From NCBI GenBank assembly GCA_041493205.1, contig JBGPYM010000002.1:1-40086 (forward strand): a stretch of 40,086 nt of DNA. The letters are read 5' to 3'. The notes beneath the pieces are model-generated. The model was not told where the DNA came from. It saw nothing but the letters and a program-made list of their open reading frames with translations, and did no database searches. The position numbers and the translations under genes are program-made. The number at the start of each line of letters is the position of its first letter. Position 1 is the stretch's first letter. Source of the DNA: JBGPYM01 sp041493205 (lineage in GTDB: Bacteria; Bacteroidota; Ignavibacteria; UBA10030; UBA6906). Of this stretch, positions 15,501 to 22,284 are shown in pieces.

Positions 15501-16138
15501 GGATGGTCGGGCGAGAGCGCCCGCTGCCGGTGGGCGTAGATCAGCTCGTCGTTGATCATCGTACGGAGGTCGTCATCGGTCAACTGTTCGATCTTCATCA
15601 CTTCGTGGGATGTGCGGAAGCCGTCAAAGAAGTGAAGAAAAGGGATACGGGTTTCGAGCGTCGCTGCCTGTGCGATCAGCGCGGTATCCATGACCTCCTG
15701 GACCGAATTCGACGCAATCATCGCAAAGCCGGTGCTGCGGGCAGCCATCACGTCGCTGTGGTCGCCGAAGATAGAGAGGGCCTGTGCGGCGAGTGACCGG
15801 GCCGAGACATGAAAAACGGTGGAGGTGAGTTCTCCCGCGATCTTGAACATGTTCGGAATCATCAGCAGCAATCCTTGCGACGCGGTAAATGTCGTCGCCA
15901 GCGCACCGGTCTGCAGCGCACCGTGAATTGCGCCTGCCGCCCCCCCCTCGCTCTGCATTTCAGTCACCGAAGGGACGGTTCCCCACAGGTTCGTCCGGCC
16001 TTGTGCGGACCATTCATCCGCCCATTCGCCCATGTTCGATGATGGCGTGATGGGATAAATGGCAATGACCTCATTCAGTTTGTGGGCGACATAGGCGGCG
16101 GCTTCGTTTCCGTCAATCGTGACCATGGTCCGTTTCAT
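12548..16138 (-). CDS. nifJ: pyruvate:ferredoxin (flavodoxin) oxidoreductase, single-chain
   Basis: 1196 residues, full length for homodimeric PFOR, which converts pyruvate and CoA to acetyl-CoA and CO2 while reducing ferredoxin. The N-terminal pyruvate-binding domain starts TIDGNEAAAYVAHKLNEV and has IYPITPSSNMGEWAD. Two ferredoxin-type clusters are CIQCNKCALVCP (about 695-706) and CTGCGLCVDVCP (about 753-764). A further cluster cysteine pair sits in CSGCGETPYIKL (about 824). The TPP site includes GDGWAYDIGFGG (about 979) and SNTGGQMSKSTP. AAGG lies upstream of the ATG. A Rex-like operator 34 bp upstream suggests redox control. It heads a possible operon with the DHOD-like gene. Confidence 0.98.
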   Translation of the reverse strand: MKRTMVTIDGNEAAAYVAHKLNEVIAIYPITPSSNMGEWADEWSAQGRTNLWGTVPSVTEMQSEGGAAGAIHGALQTGALATTFTASQGLLLMIPNMFKIAGELTSTVFHVSARSLAAQALSIFGDHSDVMAARSTGFAMIASNSVQEVMDTALIAQAATLETRIPFLHFFDGFRTSHEVMKIEQLTDDDLRTMINDELIYAHRQRALSPDHPVMRGSAQNPDVYFQGRETVNPFYRACPGIVQKQMDKFAGLTGRQYRLFEYTGSPSADRVIVMMGSGAEAAQEAVEYLNTHGEKVGLLKVRLFRPFSASHFVGALPAGVKKIAVLDRVKEPGSAGEPLYQDVITSIAEGLTERTAPFTSFPLVTGGRYGLSSKEFTPAMVKAVFDELKKPAPKNHFTVGINDDVSHTSLDYDQAFTTESDDVVRALFYGLGADGTVGANKNSIKIIGEDTPNYAQGYFVYDSKKSGSTTTSHLRFGPRPIHSTYLVDRANFVACHQWFFLEKFDVLKSAVPGATFLLNSIFGPDTVWDKLPRHIQQQIIDKKIKFYVIDGYNVAQQTGMGARVNTIMQTCFFAISGVLPRAQAIEAIKHSIKKTYGKKGDQVVEQNFAAVDQTLANLFEVKVPAKASSTIEMPPVVSPAAPGFVKDVTARIMAGFGDQIPVSKMPVDGTYPTGTAQWEKRNIALEIPVWDSSICIQCNKCALVCPHATIRIKVYDQARLGGAPATFKAMDYKGTEFKGMKYTVQVAPEDCTGCGLCVDVCPAKNKTETRLKAINMMPQPAIRESERVNYDFFLALPEADRRQVKVDTVKGSQFLQPLFEYSGACSGCGETPYIKLATQLFGDRMVVANATGCSSIYGGNLPTTPWSQNNDGRGPAWSNSLFEDNAEFGLGMRLTIDKHTQMARELVQKLAGTIGETFAQGILGAIQGDEPGIHEQRMRVEELKKKLAGLVTPEAVQLRSLADSLVKKSVWIIGGDGWAYDIGFGGLDHVLASGKNVNILVLDTEVYSNTGGQMSKSTPRSAVAKFAAGGKPLAKKDLGLIAMSYGSVYVAAVAMGANDMQTIRAFMEAEAYDGPSIIIAYSHCIAHGINMTTGMVNQKAAVESGHWPLYRFNPLLGREGKNPFKLDSKAPRIRFEEYAYREARYKMLTKSDPEAAKRLMALAEEDVKKRWKVYEELAADGDGAAPAKTPAPAAH

Positions 16139-16172
16139 TGAGCTACCTTATCTATTGAGAGCATACACGTAA

Positions 16173-16190
16173 TTGTAAGATTATTCACAA
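16173..16190 (-). promoter_or_regulatory. Rex-like (or CRP/FNR-like) operator upstream of nifJ
   Basis: On the minus strand the site reads TTGTGAATAATCTTACAA, ending 34 bases before the nifJ ATG. It matches the known Rex consensus TTGTGAA-W4-TTCACAA at 16 of 18 positions, with a perfect left arm. It also resembles a CRP-type TGTGA-N6-TCACA site with one mismatch. Rex senses NADH/NAD+ and often controls fermentation and pyruvate genes. No rex gene is in the window. Confidence 0.5.
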
Positions 16191-16356
16191 GGTCGGCGCA
16201 CCCTAAAACGCGAATATCATGCCATCAACCATGTGCCGAATTGGGGGAAAAATGCGGTAAAAAAGGCGTGGAATTCCAAGATTTGAGAATATCGGGGGAT
16301 GAACTGAGAATCGGGAAGCGCCGGGGGAGAGGAGAACGCCGGACGGGAGGGAACAG

Positions 16357-17388
16357 TCAGAGTGCCGGTTGTTGCTGCGTCAGACAGTGAAGAGTTCCCA
16401 GCCCCCAGACGAGATCGACGGCGTGAATGCCGACGACTTCCCTGCCGGGGAACAATTCGCCCAGGATGCCGAGGGCGATCCGGTCGTTCGGATCGTTGAA
16501 CGTCGGGACCAGGACCGCGCCGTTGGCGATGTAGAAATTTGCATAGCTTGCAGGAAGGCGGATGCCGTCGAATGTGACGGGGGAGGGCATGGGGAGCACG
16601 ATGACGTCGGGAGCAGACCCGCCTTCGAGCCGTGCTGCGAGGAGCCGCTCGCGGTTCTCGCGCAGCGGCACATGATTCGTGTCGGAGGTGTTTGGCTCCT
16701 CGCACAGAACGATCGTTGTCGCGTTGACAAACCGGGCGACGTCATCCACATGTCCGTGCGTATCGTCGCCCGCGATGCCCCGTCCGAGCCAGAGGATGGT
16801 GGAAACCCCGAGCGCTTCACGGAGGGCCTGCTCCATGTCCGCACGCCCGAGGCCGGGATTTCGTATCTGTACCGAGGGATCGAGAAGACATTCCTCGGTG
16901 GTCAGCAGTGTGCCGCGTCCGTTGACGTCGATGGCGCCGCCTTCGAGGACCAGCGGTTTCCCCTGATACGCCGGACGGAACGCCTTCAGCCCGAGCGCCC
17001 GCGCAGCGCGTGCGGGGATCATTGCATCCTTCTTCCAGTTCTTGTATTTCGCCCAGCCGGTAAACGAGAAATGATTGACGGCGATTGCGCGGGGGGGCGC
17101 ATCGCGCCGGACGAACATCGGTCCGATGTCCCTCGTCCAGGAGCGGTCGGTGGGCGCGCGGAAAAACTCAACGCGTGAACCATCGACGCCCGCCCTTGCG
17201 AAAACGCGCCGGGCTGAACGTTCATGTGCCGCCGATGCGACGATGATCCGCACGGACTCCCCGCGGACAAGCACGCGGACGATTGCGGCATAGACCCAGG
17301 GGATGGGAGCGAATTTGCCCGGCCAGTCGCTCGTGTTATGAGGCCATGCGAGCCACGTCGCCTCGTGCCGGTCCCATTCGGCCGGCAT
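16357..17388 (-). CDS. aguA: agmatine deiminase
   Basis: 343 residues, Porphyromonas-type peptidylarginine deiminase family. It hydrolyses agmatine to N-carbamoylputrescine and ammonia. Diagnostic motifs: MPAEWDRHEATWLAWPHN at the N-terminus, SWTRDIGPMFV, LEGGAIDVNGRGTLLTTEE, DDTHGHVDDVARFV and the catalytic-cysteine motif GTLHCLTQQQP near the C-terminus, where the usual GGNIHC is GLGTLHC. The ATG at 17388 has no ribosome site, and family-like residues LGYR lie in frame just upstream with no ATG or GTG there, so translation may begin earlier at an unusual codon. It directly follows the carbamoylputrescine amidase gene, the next step of the pathway. Confidence 0.95.
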   Translation of the reverse strand: MPAEWDRHEATWLAWPHNTSDWPGKFAPIPWVYAAIVRVLVRGESVRIIVASAAHERSARRVFARAGVDGSRVEFFRAPTDRSWTRDIGPMFVRRDAPPRAIAVNHFSFTGWAKYKNWKKDAMIPARAARALGLKAFRPAYQGKPLVLEGGAIDVNGRGTLLTTEECLLDPSVQIRNPGLGRADMEQALREALGVSTILWLGRGIAGDDTHGHVDDVARFVNATTIVLCEEPNTSDTNHVPLRENRERLLAARLEGGSAPDVIVLPMPSPVTFDGIRLPASYANFYIANGAVLVPTFNDPNDRIALGILGELFPGREVVGIHAVDLVWGLGTLHCLTQQQPAL

Positions 17389-17426
17389 CCGGTAGCCGAG
17401 CGCTGCGGGGGAGTGGGCGGGGGATG

Positions 17427-18350
17427 TTATGACCGGGGACTCCAGGGTTCGTCGTTCATGAACCGGCGCGTGATACCGCCATACGCGTCAATGCGGCGGT
17501 CGCGAAGAAACGGCCAGTTGCGGCGGACATCTTCGATGCGGGCGGAATCGATTTCGGCTACGATGATCTCTTCCCTGTCGGCCGATCCTTCCGCGATCAC
17601 GATTCCCTGCGGATCGGCGATGAACGAGGAGCCCCAGAACTCAATCCCCGGACCCCCTTCCGCGGGTATTTCGTGGCCGACACGGTTGACTGCGGCGACA
17701 TAGACCCCGTTGGCGATGGCATGCCCGCGCTGCACGATCTGCCAGGCATCGCGCTGGGCCGCGCCAAATTCCGCCTTTTCGTGCGGGTGCCACCCGATCG
17801 CAGTGGGAAAAAACAGTGTCTCCGCCCCCTGCAGCGCAGTCAGGCGGGCTGCCTCCGGATACCACTGGTCCCAGCAGATCAACGTGCCCACCTTCCCCGC
17901 GGCGGTGTCGATCGCGGAAAATCCAAGATCGCCCGGTGTAAAATAAAACTTTTCATAGTACGCAGGATCATCCGGGATATGCATCTTTCTGTAAAGGCCG
18001 GCGATGGAGCCGTCAGCATCAATGATTGCGGCGCTGTTGTGATACACCCCCGCTGCCCGCCGCTCGAACAAAGGCGCGATGATAACGACGCGTTCCCTGC
18101 GTGCCAGCTCTCCCAGTGTCTGGGTGGTGGGACCGGGAATGGCCTCGGCGAGATCAAACTGGGCGACGTCTTCACGCTGGCAGAAATAGCGGGAGCGGAA
18201 AAGCTCGGGGAGGCAGATGACCCTGGCTCCCTGTGCGGCTGCCTGCTGAATCATTTCTGCCGCGTGCCGGAGATTTTCGTCGGGGCTGTTTCCGATCGAC
18301 ATCTGGATCAGTCCGATCGTCAGGCGGCGGGGAGTGGTGGGGGAAGTCAC
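17427..18350 (-). CDS. aguB: N-carbamoylputrescine amidase
   Basis: 307 residues, nitrilase superfamily. It converts N-carbamoylputrescine to putrescine, CO2 and ammonia, completing the agmatine route with the next gene. The catalytic triad is visible: Glu in VICLPELFRSRYFCQ, Lys in YRKMHIPDDPAYYEKFYF and Cys in TLICWDQWYPEAAR. The substrate assignment follows from the DDPAYYEKFYF signature and the neighbour. The start is a GTG at 18350 without a clear ribosome site; a promoter with TATATT lies about 37 bp upstream. No arginine decarboxylase is in view. Confidence 0.95.
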   Translation of the reverse strand: MTSPTTPRRLTIGLIQMSIGNSPDENLRHAAEMIQQAAAQGARVICLPELFRSRYFCQREDVAQFDLAEAIPGPTTQTLGELARRERVVIIAPLFERRAAGVYHNSAAIIDADGSIAGLYRKMHIPDDPAYYEKFYFTPGDLGFSAIDTAAGKVGTLICWDQWYPEAARLTALQGAETLFFPTAIGWHPHEKAEFGAAQRDAWQIVQRGHAIANGVYVAAVNRVGHEIPAEGGPGIEFWGSSFIADPQGIVIAEGSADREEIIVAEIDSARIEDVRRNWPFLRDRRIDAYGGITRRFMNDEPWSPRS

Positions 18351-18386
18351 TGCGAGTGGGATCGTCGGTAGTGCATGGTGAAGTCA

Positions 18387-18415
18387 AATATACCCGGCGA
18401 CGTCCTGAAAATCAA
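18387..18415 (-). promoter_or_regulatory. putative promoter of the aguB-aguA operon
   Basis: On the minus strand TTGATT (18415-18410), a 17-bp spacer and TATATT (18392-18387). The -10 region also reads TATATTTG, which fits the TAnnTTTG motif of Bacteroidota promoters. It is back to back with the promoter of the DUF2085 gene. Confidence 0.55.
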
Positions 18416-18427
18416 GATATGGTTCCC

Positions 18428-18456
18428 TTGACAATCGGCGGATTTTCGGGTATGTT
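18428..18456 (+). promoter_or_regulatory. strong sigma70-like promoter of the DUF2085 gene, leaderless geometry
   Basis: A perfect -35 TTGACA (18428-18433), a 17-bp spacer and TATGTT (18451-18456). The ATG at 18462 follows after five bases, so transcription should start at or within a base or two of the start codon. Confidence 0.65.
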
Positions 18457-18461
18457 GCGCC

Positions 18462-18980
18462 ATGCGTTACGCCCGCGTCACATATTTCGTGATCGCGGCA
18501 GGAGCAGCACTCTGGTGTCTGATGATTCTCCTTCCCGCGCTCCTGACGGCGTCGGGCGGATCGCCGGGACAGACAGGGCAGATGATCGCCGCGCTGTTTC
18601 GCCCGCTCTGCCACCGGCTCGATGAACGCTCGTTCCACCTGTTCGGTGTCGCGCTTGCCGTCTGCTCCCGGTGTTCTTCCATTTATTTCGGGTTTCTCCT
18701 CGGGACGCTTGCTTACCCGCTGATCAGAAATCTCCGCACGCCGGTGCTGCCGGGGCGGATCTTCCTCGCGGCGGCCGCGTTCCCGATGCTCGTCGACGTG
18801 GCGTCAGGCATGCTCGGGCTGTATGAAGTCACGAACGTGTCGCGCGCCGTGACGGGGGGTTGGTTCGGCCTCCTGTCACCGTATCTGGTGATTCCCGGTG
18901 CGACGGAGGCGATGGACGGGCTCCTCCACCGCGCGCCACCCACAATGAACCACTCAGAGAAAGGACCAACCGATGCCTGA
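18462..18980 (+). CDS. DUF2085 family membrane protein
   Basis: 172 residues with several predicted membrane segments (about 8-28, 60-85, 100-120, 130-145). The family motifs are LCHRLDERSFHLFG and VALAVCSRCSSIYFGFLLG, with the paired cysteines typical of DUF2085. The function of the family is unknown; Cys/His content in a membrane protein suggests metal or redox chemistry, but this is a guess. The ATG is fixed by the promoter immediately upstream and the absence of a ribosome site. It overlaps the next gene by 8 bases. Confidence 0.8.
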   Translation: MRYARVTYFVIAAGAALWCLMILLPALLTASGGSPGQTGQMIAALFRPLCHRLDERSFHLFGVALAVCSRCSSIYFGFLLGTLAYPLIRNLRTPVLPGRIFLAAAAFPMLVDVASGMLGLYEVTNVSRAVTGGWFGLLSPYLVIPGATEAMDGLLHRAPPTMNHSEKGPTDA

Positions 18981-19500
18981 AAAACCGAGCAAGCTCATGC
19001 CTGCCCTCTACGGCGGCGTCATCATGGGACTCATCTCCGGCATTCCGTTTCTGAACCTGGTGAACTGTCTGTGCTGCGCGGGCGTGATGCTTGGCGGGTT
19101 CATGGCGGTCTTTTTTTACCAGAAGGACCTGACGCCGGACAAAGGCCCGCTGACCAACAGCGACAGCCTCCAGCTCGGAGCGCTTGCCGGAGTCTTTGGT
19201 GCGCTAGTCGGTCTTGTGCTGACCGTACTCTTTCACTTTGCGCTCGGCGCTGCAGCAGGCGAGGCGACCGGTAAGATCATCATGTCGATGTACGACAAGC
19301 TCGGCATTCTCGACAAGATGCCGCCGGAAGCAGTGGAACAGATGCAGCAGAGCATGAGGGAACAGGCGCTCTCACCGCTGACGATCATCCCGTCCTTCAT
19401 CATAGATCCCCTCTTCGGCCTGATCGGTGGTTTGATCGGCTATTCGGTGTACAAGCCCAAAGGCCCGGCAGCCGGCACGCAGCCTCCGGCGGCGGCCTAG
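18973..19500 (+). CDS. small integral membrane protein of unknown function
   Basis: 175 residues. The N-terminal part LYGGVIMGLISGIPFLNLVN and LCCAGVMLGGFMAVFFY form a hairpin of two membrane segments around a Cys pair, followed by a third (about 70-95) and a fourth near 135-160 ending in LIGGLIGYSVYKPKG. The C-terminus is Ala/Pro-rich. A soluble loop between 95 and 130 contains MYDKLGILDKMPPEAVEQMQQSM. AAAGGA lies upstream of the ATG, which overlaps the stop of the DUF2085 gene, so they are translated together. I do not recognise the family. Confidence 0.75.
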   Translation: MPEKPSKLMPALYGGVIMGLISGIPFLNLVNCLCCAGVMLGGFMAVFFYQKDLTPDKGPLTNSDSLQLGALAGVFGALVGLVLTVLFHFALGAAAGEATGKIIMSMYDKLGILDKMPPEAVEQMQQSMREQALSPLTIIPSFIIDPLFGLIGGLIGYSVYKPKGPAAGTQPPAAA

Positions 19501-19531
19501 CGCAGGACACATCCTCACACACCGGTGATCC

Positions 19532-19558
19532 CCATGGGCGGCATTTCGCCGCCCATGG
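19532..19558 (+). promoter_or_regulatory. perfect 11-bp hairpin over the phosphatase start region
   Basis: CCATGGGCGGC (19532-19542) and GCCGCCCATGG (19548-19558) flank ATTTC. The hairpin includes both candidate ATG codons (19534 and 19555) of the downstream phosphatase gene, so it could hide the start site. It could instead be the terminator stem of the preceding gene, though the nearest T-run is about 30 bp away. Confidence 0.5.
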
Positions 19559-20973
19559 CAGTTGTCGCGGCATTCGCCCTGCTTGCTTTTTCCTCAGTCA
19601 TTACCGTACTTAACACGCTTGTTACCCGACCCCGCATGAAGGGTCCGTTTTTTCCAACAGCTGGCTCACGCCGCATGTCCCCTCAGGATTCAGCCGGTAC
19701 CGCAGGATCGTCCCCGCAGGAGGAAAATCGCCGCCTGAAACGGGCCGTCGAGGAGCTCTCCATCCTGAACGACCTCGCCCGCGCTATCGGCGCTTCGGTG
19801 AACCTCCAGGACATCATGCGGACGATAATTCATCGTTCGTTACGGGCCATCCATGCGGAACAGGGCGTCATCACGCTCGTCGACCGCCGATCGCGCGATG
19901 CGATGAAAACATTTGTCCGCACCGCGGTCAGCTCTACACAGGCCCCGCACTTTCATTTCAGCCAGAGTCTTCTCGGGTGGATGCACCTGAATAAGAAGCC
20001 GCTGGCGATCCAGGACCCGCGCACCGACAGCCGCTTCAAGGGGGTCGAGTGGGACGATTCCATCCGGTCGCTTCTCTGCGTCCCGATGATGGCCAAATCC
20101 GCCCTGATCGGCGTGCTGACGGTCTATAATAAGAAGGAGGGAACCCCGTTTACAGACGAGGACCAGCGCCTCCTCGCGATCATCGCCGGACAATCAGCGC
20201 AGGTCGTGGAAAACGCGCGGCTCTACGAAGAGGAGCAGGCGCTCCACCGGATGAAGGAGGAAGTGCGGCTTGCCGCAACCATTCAGATGGACCTCCTCCC
20301 CAAGACCGCTCCTGTCGTGTCCGGGTATGACATTGCAGGAAGAAGCATCCCTGCACAGCTCGTCGGGGGGGACTACTTCGATTTCATTCCCATCGATGCC
20401 GCACGGCTCGCAATCTGCCTGGCGGATGTCTCCGGCAAAGGACTCCCGGCGTCACTCCTGATGGCCAATGTCCAGGCGACGCTCCGCGGGCAGACGCTGT
20501 CCAATACCTCGGTCAGTTCCTGCATCGCCCGGTCGAACCGGCTGCTCCATCAAAGCACGAGCCCGGAGAAATTTGTGACCGTCTTTTACGGACGGCTCGA
20601 CATCCAGGCGCACACGCTGACATATTGCAATGCCGGGCAGGACAACCCCCTGCTGTTCTCCGCCGAAGGCGAACCGCGGCGGCTCGGGACGGGAGGGATC
20701 GTTCTGAGCATCATGGAGGAATTCCCCTATCAGGAGGAAACCGTTCCGCTCGCGCCGGGGGATTGCCTGATCATGTTTTCGGACGGCATTACCGAGGCGG
20801 TCGATCAACAGGCGGAGCAATTCGGCGAGGCGCGCATCGCCTCGATCGTTAGGACCCGCCGCCTGGAGACGGCGGAAGCGATCATCGATGCCGTGGTCGA
20901 AGCCGTGAGGGTCCATGCGGCGGACGCGCCGCAATCGGACGATATGACCATCGTTGTTGTCAGGCGCCTGTGA
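19534..20973 (+). CDS. membrane-anchored GAF-SpoIIE (RsbU-like) serine phosphatase
   Basis: 479 residues from the ATG at 19534, chosen because GGTGATC upstream can pair with the 16S tail at normal distance; an ATG at 19555 and a GTG at 19525 are alternatives. An N-terminal membrane helix (MAVVAAFALLAFSSVITVL) is followed by a coiled segment, a GAF domain (about 65-205, with LLCVPMMAKSALIGVLTVYN) and a PP2C-like SpoIIE domain (about 235-475) with metal-binding motifs LVGGDYFDF, ADVSGKGLPASLLMA, FSDGITEA and SDDMTIVVV. Such phosphatases dephosphorylate a STAS anti-anti-sigma factor; the STAS and kinase genes follow immediately. The GAF ligand is unknown. Confidence 0.9.
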   Translation: MGGISPPMAVVAAFALLAFSSVITVLNTLVTRPRMKGPFFPTAGSRRMSPQDSAGTAGSSPQEENRRLKRAVEELSILNDLARAIGASVNLQDIMRTIIHRSLRAIHAEQGVITLVDRRSRDAMKTFVRTAVSSTQAPHFHFSQSLLGWMHLNKKPLAIQDPRTDSRFKGVEWDDSIRSLLCVPMMAKSALIGVLTVYNKKEGTPFTDEDQRLLAIIAGQSAQVVENARLYEEEQALHRMKEEVRLAATIQMDLLPKTAPVVSGYDIAGRSIPAQLVGGDYFDFIPIDAARLAICLADVSGKGLPASLLMANVQATLRGQTLSNTSVSSCIARSNRLLHQSTSPEKFVTVFYGRLDIQAHTLTYCNAGQDNPLLFSAEGEPRRLGTGGIVLSIMEEFPYQEETVPLAPGDCLIMFSDGITEAVDQQAEQFGEARIASIVRTRRLETAEAIIDAVVEAVRVHAADAPQSDDMTIVVVRRL

Positions 20974-21014
20974 CCACACCCGCCGCAGGGGGCGCCGCCG
21001 GCACCGGAGACCCG

Positions 21015-21419
21015 ATGCGCCAGCTCTTTCAGAAGGAGATGCGTTCGCTGGATGCGCTCTTCGGATTCCTCACCCGGTTCACCCGGGCTGAGCGGATCGA
21101 TGCGGCGGCATCCTATGCCATCGCCCTTGCCGTGGAGGAGTTCTTCACCAACATGGTAAAATACAGCGGCGGGCAGGGGAATCCTGTGCTCGTTGAGGCC
21201 CTCCGTGTCGGAGAAACGGTCACTGTGCGGTTGGAGGAGGAAACGACCGCACCATTTGATGTTACGCGCCCCACCCAGACGCAGTTTGACCGCCCCCCGC
21301 TGGAGCGGCGGCCGGGCGGACTCGGTATTCATATCGCAAAAGAACTGCTGGATGACGTCCAGTACGATTTCAAGGAAGGCACCAGCAGAATCACGCTGAT
21401 TAAACACCTGGAGAAGTAG
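21015..21419 (+). CDS. RsbW-like anti-sigma serine kinase (HATPase)
   Basis: 134 residues from the ATG at 21015, which has GGAG five bases upstream; an alternative GTG at 20970 overlaps the phosphatase stop (GTGA) and would add 15 residues. It is a single GHKL ATPase domain: N-box ALAVEEFFTNMVKYS and lid/G-box PGGLGIHIAKELLDDVQY. The DxG part of the G1 box, usually DDGxPFDP, reads EEETTAPFDV, a departure that could affect ATP binding. RsbW proteins bind a sigma factor or phosphorylate a STAS partner. It sits between the SpoIIE phosphatase and a STAS gene, completing a partner-switching triad. Confidence 0.85.
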   Translation: MRQLFQKEMRSLDALFGFLTRFTRAERIDAAASYAIALAVEEFFTNMVKYSGGQGNPVLVEALRVGETVTVRLEEETTAPFDVTRPTQTQFDRPPLERRPGGLGIHIAKELLDDVQYDFKEGTSRITLIKHLEK

Positions 21420-21423
21420 CATC

Positions 21424-21711
21424 ATGTTCACGATTACCGTCAACGAAACGGGCGTCATCGAGCTGACGGGTCGACTTGACGCGGCCCAGACCGAGCGGGC
21501 ACGGGAGGTGTTCAACCGGCTGAGTGATTCGGCCGTCGTGGACATGCAGCACCTCGACTATATCTCCAGCGCCGGGCTGGGGGTGCTGCTGGCGACTCAA
21601 CAGCGGCTTGCCAGGGAGGGAGGAAAGGGACTTAGGTTGGTTCACATGAACAAAATGATCCGCGATGTGTTCAGAATCGCCCGATTTGACCTTATTTTCA
21701 CGATAGAGTAG
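21424..21711 (+). CDS. STAS-domain anti-anti-sigma factor (RsbV-like)
   Basis: 95 residues, a complete STAS domain: IELTGRLDAAQTERAREVF, VVDMQHLDYISSAGLGVLL and a C-terminal strand. The phosphorylatable serine of the family is most likely Ser49 in DYISSAGLG. Unphosphorylated it should capture the adjacent kinase-like protein; the upstream phosphatase should reset it. The ATG is four bases after the kinase stop, within an operon that continues to the sigma factor 29 bp downstream. Confidence 0.9.
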   Translation: MFTITVNETGVIELTGRLDAAQTERAREVFNRLSDSAVVDMQHLDYISSAGLGVLLATQQRLAREGGKGLRLVHMNKMIRDVFRIARFDLIFTIE

Positions 21712-21740
21712 GCCAACTATTTGACCTCTGCATTGTATTT

Positions 21741-22280
21741 ATGACAGAACGCAGCGACGAAGAGTTTGTCCGCCAGTGCCGGTCCGGAGATCGGAAGGCG
21801 TATGATGCGCTCGTGGAACGGTATCAGCGGACGATCTATAATGTAGCGATCAGGATGGTGCGGGACCGGGATGACGCGGCGGACGTGACACAGTCGGTGT
21901 TCGTCAAGGCGTATGAAGGACTCGCAAAGTTCGATGACAGGTTCAAGTTCTTCAGCTGGCTCTACCGGATTGCGGTCAATGAATCCCTGAACCTGCTGAG
22001 CCAGCGGAAGCGGTTTGACGGCCTCGAAGGAGTCGATGTCGCAGAAACAATCGACGAGGGGCTGGACGACGAGACGGTTGAACGGGAAGCCAGCATCCAG
22101 GGTGCTTTGATGCTGTTAAAAAGTGATCAACGTGCAATCATCGTCCTGAAACACATGCAGGGATTGTCGTACGAGGAAATCGGTCAAATCATGGATCTTC
22201 CCGTGAAGAGGGTAAAATCAAGACTCTTCTCTGCGAGGCAGGCCTTGCGGGATCATCTCAGGAAAAAAGGGGTAGGGTGA
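21741..22280 (+). CDS. ECF (RpoE-type) RNA polymerase sigma factor
   Basis: 179 residues. Sigma region 2 spans about 5-90 (ALVERYQRTIYNVAIRMVRD, DAADVTQSVFVKAYEGL, FFSWLYRIAVNESLNLL) and region 4 about 112-172 (KSDQRAIIVLKHMQGLSYEE, VKRVKSRLFSARQALRDHL). There is no sigma region 3, so this is an ECF and not a SigB/SigF factor, although a SigB-style partner-switching triad lies directly upstream. No ribosome site is visible before the ATG; expression may depend on coupling to the STAS gene. A membrane anti-sigma-like gene follows after 4 bp. Confidence 0.93.
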   Translation: MTERSDEEFVRQCRSGDRKAYDALVERYQRTIYNVAIRMVRDRDDAADVTQSVFVKAYEGLAKFDDRFKFFSWLYRIAVNESLNLLSQRKRFDGLEGVDVAETIDEGLDDETVEREASIQGALMLLKSDQRAIIVLKHMQGLSYEEIGQIMDLPVKRVKSRLFSARQALRDHLRKKGVG

Positions 22281-22284
22281 ACTC

